From Filosporella fistucella (lineage: Eukaryota; Ascomycota; Leotiomycetes; Helotiales), in the NCBI GenBank assembly GCA_030077755.1, contig JAQJZZ010000007.1, positions 682,001 through 746,000 of the forward strand: a DNA stretch of 64,000 nucleotides, in the 5' to 3' direction. Numbering within the stretch: the first letter of the stretch is position 1; every line of letters starts with the position of its first letter. The position numbers and the translations under genes are program-made. The notes under the pieces are model-generated. The model did no database searches. It was not told the origin of the DNA and was given only the letters and a program-made list of their open reading frames with translations. Shown here piece after piece: positions 58,134-64,000 of the stretch.

Positions 58134-60386
58134 ATGAGTGAGCGAGGCATATTTTCCGACGTTGTGGGACTCTCATATCGCTGTGGCTCGGTTGAAGGCA
58201 CGACGACGGCTGATGGCACCTACTATTACGAGTCCGATTCCACTGTCACTTTCTCCATAGGCAGCATCGAAATTGGCCAGTCCGTTGGAAAACCTCTGCT
58301 CACCATATCCGACCTCATGCCAATCGATACTCCACAATTTGACGCCAAATTGATCAATCGCGCGAGGTTGCTCTACAGTCTCACCCCCGCGCAAGGGTTT
58401 GAAACGCCGGTAGTGATAAATAAGGAAGTAAGTTATTTCAGACTACGAATTTGTTGACCAAAACTTCCTTCTGACCATTAACAGGTCGAGGAAATTTTGA
58501 CCAAATTTGCTTCCCAACTAGATCTGAACTCTCCAAACTTGTCTGACCTCGATATCACGCTATCTAAAATTTGCACGCAGCTGAAGCTGTTGCCCAAGAG
58601 TGTGCCGCATACCCGCAATCATCTCCGTCGGGAAGCAGCTGGATTCAAAGTGGTACGCGATGTTCGCATTCCTACCCAGGATGGAGGGGATGTGCTAGGT
58701 GATGTTTACCTGCCCCTCGAACACCAACTGGGGACGAAGTACCCTGTATTGATGAGCTGTACTCTCTACGGGAGAAGAATTTTCCACTCTGGACCTGACC
58801 TGGAGATTGTGGATGAAATCATGGCATTTGAGAAAGCCGAAGATGACTGGCATTCCACTTCCACTGATGTTGCCATTCAACTCCCTCGCGGTTCTTGGGG
58901 TACACATTGGGAAACTCAAAGAGGGTTTGAGAACATTGCAACATTTAACACATTCTCCTATGTCCCTCATGGCTATGCAATGGTCAAGATTGATCCCAAG
59001 GGTGTCTCGCAGACTCCAGGATCCAGAGGCGTTCCAGGAGAACTTGCTGGCGCCTTTTATGATGCTGTTGAGTGGGCTTCTGAACAGAGCTGGAGTAGTG
59101 GAAGCATCGCTCTTGTTGGAAGTTCCTATGGCGCGAATACCCAATGGCAGGTTGCAAGCTTGAAACCAAAGGGCTTGAAATGTTTCGTACCTTATGCGAG
59201 TAAGTCCTCTTTCTCTATGGCAAAATTATCATGATTGACCTCCTCCGCTACAGCTGATCTTGATGTGTATCGAGAGGCGACTTACACTGGAGGTATCCCG
59301 ACACTTCGATATCTCTCTGACTGGTTTTCTCGGGTGCAAAAGTCTTCTCCCAAATGGGCGGACCATATGGATCTTCTGAACGTGATGAAGGCGCATCCAT
59401 TTTACGATGGTATTTGGGAAATGATCAGCACCAAATTGGATCAAGAAGATCTTCCTTGTTTTCTGGCTGCGCCTCAGATCTTCATCATCCACGGCCGTGG
59501 GGCTTTTGAAGCGTGGAGGACCCGACGCCCCGAAAATACGCACCTTCAACTGGTTGACTGTAACTATTATCCATGGCCAAGTCGTGAGGCATCGGGAAAG
59601 ATTTTGCAGTTTCTTGACCACCACCTGAAGGGATCGCAGCATCCGAAGTTGGAGAGGGTAGGCATCCAAATGCGGCTGGGTTGCAAGACGTGGTATTGGC
59701 GCAAAGAGAACAACTGGCCCGTACCTGGAACCACGTACACCAAGTGGTATCTTGATGTTAATGGAGGCTTGTCAACAAATGAGCCGAAGGGTCCTGAAGA
59801 AAATGAATTCTCATATTCCACGAAGATGCCAGCAAACGGCAAATCAGGCACGAGTTTTTACTCGGCCCCGTTCGATTGCGACGTGGAATTTGCAGGACAT
59901 TTTACCGCAGTGCTGAGCATTTCATCATCCCAACCGGATGCGGACGTGGTGGTTTCATTATGGCCGGTCAACGAAGAGGGACACATCGTTCCATATGGAT
60001 CCGATGGTCAACCTGAGCCTCTTGCAAAAGGTTTCCTCCGCGCAAGCCACCGCAAGACTGATCCCACCAAATCTCTCCCCGAGCGTCCATGGTTTACGCA
60101 CACACAAGAAGACAACGCACCATTACACGCAGGAGAAGTGGTGCAGGTTGAGATTGAGATCTTCCCAGCAGCAGCAAGGATTCGGAAGGGATGGAAACTT
60201 CGGGTGGATATCTCTCCTTCGGAAGATCAGCCGGACATTGTAGGGTATCACCCGCCTGATATGAGAGAGTGGTATGGAGAAGGTCGTGATGAAGGGGAAA
60301 ATACTATTCATGTTGGGGGTGGTCGGTTGAACTACATAACTTGCCCTGTAGTGCCACTCAAGCAAGGTTATCCTAACATAATGTAA
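58134..60386 (+). CDS. CocE/NonD-type (X-Pro dipeptidyl-peptidase family) hydrolase with N-terminal extra domain
   Basis: Three exons: 58134..58427, 58485..59199 and 59254..60386, 713 residues. Residues 1-98 read FSDVVGLSYRCGSVEGTTTA, DGTYYYESDSTVTFSIGSIE: a small beta-rich domain of a type seen in bacterial surface proteins. The hydrolase starts near 150 (VVRDVRIPTQDGGDVLGDVY); the nucleophile is S312 in G-S-S-Y-G (310-314), preceded by GYAMVKIDPKGVSQTPG. The C-terminal part (DCDVEFAGHFTAVLSISSSQ; RKGWKLRVDISPSEDQPDI) is the jelly-roll domain of the S15/CocE family. Members are serine hydrolases acting on esters or X-Pro peptides. No signal peptide is seen. With the flanking amidohydrolase and Zn2Cys6 gene, a catabolic unit is plausible. 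Confidence 0.9.
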
Positions 60387-60885
60387 TTGGACGCTCGAGC
60401 AGACAGCAGATGCCACGAAGCATTACTTACTCAATTAGAGTTAGAATAAATTTGCAGTAATTAGTAATTCACTCATTGCCTACCCTTCGAGTTGGAGGGA
60501 GTACCTATGGAATTAGATAGTGCTAGTCAAGTGCCTGCACTTAATGGTAAAGATTGGTGGTATTTTGCGGAGGCGGGATGCGGGCCCTGCCGGGTTTACA
60601 GGGTGGAAATCCCGATGCATTTCGGACGAAAAACCGAACACTCCACGGCTTCCATTTCAACACCACCTCATGACCTGAGGCCATCAAAGTCTCAGAGCCC
60701 TGTTTCCCAGGCTAGCAACCATAAAGTAATGGAAGCCGAGGCCTTCAGGCCCATCGTCTTTGGGCTACTGTAGAAGCAGTTACCTCCCTCTGCTCTCACT
60801 CGTTTCACCTCCATCTGTCAATTGAAAGTCAATATGTCGTCTGAAGGAACCCCACTTTCGTCTCGAAGTCATTTGCCAACCTAAA
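60387..60885. other. Intergenic region upstream of the Zn2Cys6 regulator
   Basis: The 499 bp hold the regulator's promoter. Scattered CGG/CCG triplets occur at 60560-60650, but no clear pair was selected. No gene was recognised. Confidence 0.4.
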
Positions 60886-63623
60886 ATGATGAACACACGC
60901 GTAGTATCGTCAGCGAAGCCTTCTAAGGCTTGCGATGAATGTAAAACCCGCAAGGTGCGCTGCGCAAGTATGTTCGACTATACGCTCCCATGTCTAGTTG
61001 GATGGGCTTAATTCTCGAACAGAAGCACCTGATGCTGAGGTATCGGACTGTATCAATTGTCTTGTAAGATATACATTGCCTATCTATTCACATTCCGATC
61101 TCCTGACTCGAGCTTGAAGGATCGTGGAATTTCCTGCCACTTCAGTCCCAGGCAGAAACGGCTCAAGCAAACCCAACGCTTCTCATATGAGAATATCGAA
61201 GGTAGCATCCAAAAATAAATCCAGTGCCGCCAAGTGTCTCTATGTCTTACCAAGTTAATGATAGGCGTTGCTGCAAATTTACCATCCGACCCAGCAACTT
61301 ATTCAGAAAACATTGGCACCAACCAAAATAGCCTGTACAATCTTCGCCCAAATTCCTCTCCACTAGGGATAGCGCCAGCCGAGCAGCAATGGCTGGGTGG
61401 GTGCTCAAAGAAGCTGTACGTGGATCTATTGCTGGAGCAGAGAGGGACAGGTGACCGGAGTCGAAATGAAGACTCGATACTGAAGGTATGAGATCTCTCC
61501 CACGCAGCTATTGCATAATTCTCTGATATCCTCTACCACGAACAGCAGCATGACCAATTCGGTAAGTTAATTTGGCACCACTCCATTCAAAGCACGGAAT
61601 CCAGTGACAGTATGAAAATTCAGTAGGGAGTTCTGGGATTGCGTTCTTCTCCGAACAAAGAATCGCATCGATATCCGAGAGGCTTGGCCATAGGAAACTT
61701 TGGGGAATTATGGAAACGTTGAGCACCTCTATCGCCTCACGGATGAACGGAAGCACTCACCCTTCTGCTACTGCCATAAGGAACAAGACTCCGTCCGCTC
61801 CATTACAATTTCCTAGTGAATCTGCTAAATCCTATATCTCTGGTAGATTTTCTATTTATCCTATGCCTTACTCTAGCAGCTAATCTAGTCCGTAGCATAT
61901 TTCAGTCATATGCACCCAATCTATCCGTTTCTGATGCGACAATCATTTGAGGAAAAAGCTTTCGACCCGAACCTAGCCCGGTTACTTCAAGATAGTGTAC
62001 CGTTTTCTGCACTCTATCATACTGTATTGGCAATTGGGTGTCAGTATCGAGGCGGTGGTTCCTTTGAGCCCGGCGGAGGAACTGCGTGGAAGCTTTACGA
62101 GGTGGCTCTAGCATCACTCTCCGAAGTTCTCGTCTCAAAGGAGCCATTATTAAGTGTTCAGGTCAGCTTTCTATAGCCACTATTTTTATCTGTACTGACT
62201 GAATTGAAGGCAGTGCTTGCAATGGTATTGAATCCTTGCAACATAGTTTTGCATGAAACTAACGCCATCTTGTATAGGCCATATTTGCTCATAACTCATC
62301 TTGCGTGCAAATAGGGAATATGCTGACTACGGAGGCAGCCAGAATGGCACAATCAATTGGTCTCAACAAAGCGGTTTATCACGGTCAGAACGAATCGGCA
62401 TGTCACCGAACTTTCTGGGTAGTATTTATGCTGGAAAAATTGATCTCTTTTGCTTGTAACCAAACTTCTGTAAGCCTTTCCCCCCCTACTATTTGCATGC
62501 ACTCCGCTCAAGAATATAGGTCTTAGCCGATTGTGATATTGGTACTCCAATCCCTGAGATCCCTGAAGCAGTCTTTGCTGGGTTCGACTGGTTTTACTCA
62601 ATGAGTTGCTTTGGTCGGCTTATCTCTAAGGCGCATAGCACGCTCTTCTCTATCAGTGCGACTTTGATGCCGGCATACCTAATGCAGGCAGCCATTGATG
62701 CGTTCAACTGTGAGCTCGAGCAATGGAAAAACTCTATACCGGATGATTTTCGACCTGGTATCCCTTTTCAGGCTTCGAAGTTTACGAACAGTAGCTCGAT
62801 CGCGGTTGCGTTGAGAGTGCACTACCAATATCACAGTGTCGTCATTGCAATGTCTAGGCTCAGCCTAAGCCTCCGACTTAGTGAGTCTTGTCGTCCTATG
62901 GCGGAAAGCAGGAAGGCGCTCTTGAATGCAGCACAAGTGATTGTTGAGGTGACGAGATACATTGATACCGAGGCATATACTCCGATTTGGTCAAAAATCT
63001 GTTGCTATTGGCGTGAAGATGGTTCTAACTGCAACAGGATTTTGGCGTCCATGCCCTTGACGGCTTTGTTCATTCTTTTCGATTTCATTGTACATAACCC
63101 GACTCACACGGAAACCAGGCGGAATATGTCTCTGCTGGGTGCTGTGGCTGGCTATTTCTGCCGTCTCGAATTTGCATCTGATGGAGCTTTGCAGACCTCT
63201 CTCCTGATGGACTTCGCCCACATTGCCCGGGATTATGTTCAGGACGTTGAGTCTGGCGTTTTGAATGGAGCGAATGGGTCCGGACATGTAGAAATTTCAC
63301 ATGAAACGAGTTTAGTCAATACGGATCCAGAAACTCCAGCCTTATCTCTCCCCGTAAGCACTTTGATAGCTATGCCATACCTGCTCATAGATTCCTCAAA
63401 GGTGATGCTGACTTGAAGAAATCATTAGGGATCTGATTTGGTCGACCAAGCACTTGGATACAGCTCCACTACCGAAGATTTCTGCTACCCAATTGAGAGC
63501 GTTCTATTTCCTATGGGGAGCATGTTCTCAGAGGGTTACGACCTGGGTGGTATTCTTGCAGGCTGTCCTCAGGAAATATCGGGTGTATCAGGTGAATGCA
63601 TTCCACAGAATGGGTATTCTTAG
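60886..63623 (+). CDS. Zn(II)2Cys6 transcription factor, 12 exons
   Basis: Exons: 60886..60967, 61023..61063, 61120..61201, 61265..61485, 61546..61561 (16 nt), 61627..61842, 61896..62161, 62210..62224 (15 nt), 62278..62469, 62520..62989, 63038..63353 and 63429..63623; 703 residues with all phases closed. The cluster is C16, C19, C26, C37, C40 and C47, split over three exons. Family blocks: SSGIAFFSEQRIASISERLG, YFSHMHPIYPFLMRQSFEEK, VPFSALYHTVLAIGCQYRGG and IFAHNSSCVQIGNMLTTEA of the fungal regulator homology domain, then YTPIWILASMPLTALFILFD. The last depends on removing a 48-nt, stop-free intron (62990..63037) with an atypical GTCAAA donor and CTAAC branch. Expected role: nuclear activator or repressor; as the third co-oriented gene it is the natural candidate to control the two hydrolases. 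Confidence 0.9.
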
Positions 63624-64000
63624 TAAATTTTATATACTATTCGTGTGTTTAATGTTCATTCTCAGCTGTTACTGCACGTTTCTGCCGTAACATGATTGAA
63701 ATCCCGAATACCGAGATGTTGACATGTCTCGGCAGCAAACACTTTGTTGGTGAGGTTAAACGTAAGACATTTCCAGGAAGCCCCTGGCTCGGTGTTTCGC
63801 TTATCGGAGTTTCGCTTCTCGGAATTTGGATTCGGAGCAGGAGATTCAGCTCGGTACTAACATGCGGGGACATTGAGGTCTCAAACAATGTGAATGTCTA
63901 TACCTTGTGTCAGCGTGCATTGGAAACCCAAAAATTTAAACCTATTTTTCTGAATCGGTGCCACTACTACACCAATATGAATGATTTGTTTCACGCTCCA
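63624..64000. other. Right edge, no gene recognised
   Basis: The 377 bp after the regulator's stop codon show only short frames without known families. A gene beyond the window cannot be excluded. Confidence 0.4.

Noticed and set aside
1..64000. CRISPR arrays, bacterial operons, insertion sequences or phage genes
   Set aside because: None seen; the split genes and tRNA type are those of a fungal nuclear genome.

Overview
The window is nuclear DNA of a filamentous ascomycete (Pezizomycotina). The gene set, with a Helo-like N-domain STAND relic and Zn2Cys6 regulators, fits Leotiomycetes best, but that placement is inference. The evidence is eukaryotic gene structure: most introns are 44-75 nt with GTRNGT donors, CTRAC-like branch points and YAG acceptors. 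Exon models were built by hand, and every junction given was checked for reading phase. The only RNA gene seen is one intronless tRNA-Ala.

Left third (1-25 kb): RPF2 (ribosome assembly) is divergent from a PXMP4-type peroxisomal membrane protein. Then come a short F-box-like protein, an RTA1-type 7-TM protein followed on the same strand by a Zn2Cys6 factor, a small basic protein, a 974-residue fungal protein with a KH-like segment, a SHE3-type coiled-coil protein, and PTA1/symplekin. Two gene-poor stretches (about 10.0-12.3 kb and 15.8-18.8 kb) hold only simple repeats and a weak three-copy motif.

Middle (25-51 kb): this is mostly conserved housekeeping. COA3, DEP1 (Rpd3L complex), NOP12, an HSL-type alpha/beta hydrolase, HPM1-type histidine methyltransferase, cystathionine gamma-lyase and PSO2/SNM1 are here. 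Interspersed accessory genes are a decayed STAND/ankyrin-type gene at 34.5-36.8 kb, a Zn2Cys6 factor divergent from cys3, a Gly/His-rich protein, a drug-type MFS transporter and a secreted Cys-rich protein made of three related modules.

Right end (52-64 kb): a 5'-open gene fragment meets a TA-rich, RIP-like tract beside tRNA-Ala(AGC). Beyond lie a lipocalin-like cytosolic protein and three co-oriented genes: an amidohydrolase, a CocE/NonD-type hydrolase with an extra N-terminal domain, and a 12-exon Zn2Cys6 regulator. These three look like a small catabolic cluster; the promoter of the CocE gene carries CGG/CCG inverted repeats of the kind such regulators bind. The most interesting items are the triplicated secreted module with a duplicated intron position, the putative catabolic cluster, and the STAND relic with start loss and two transition-type stop codons.
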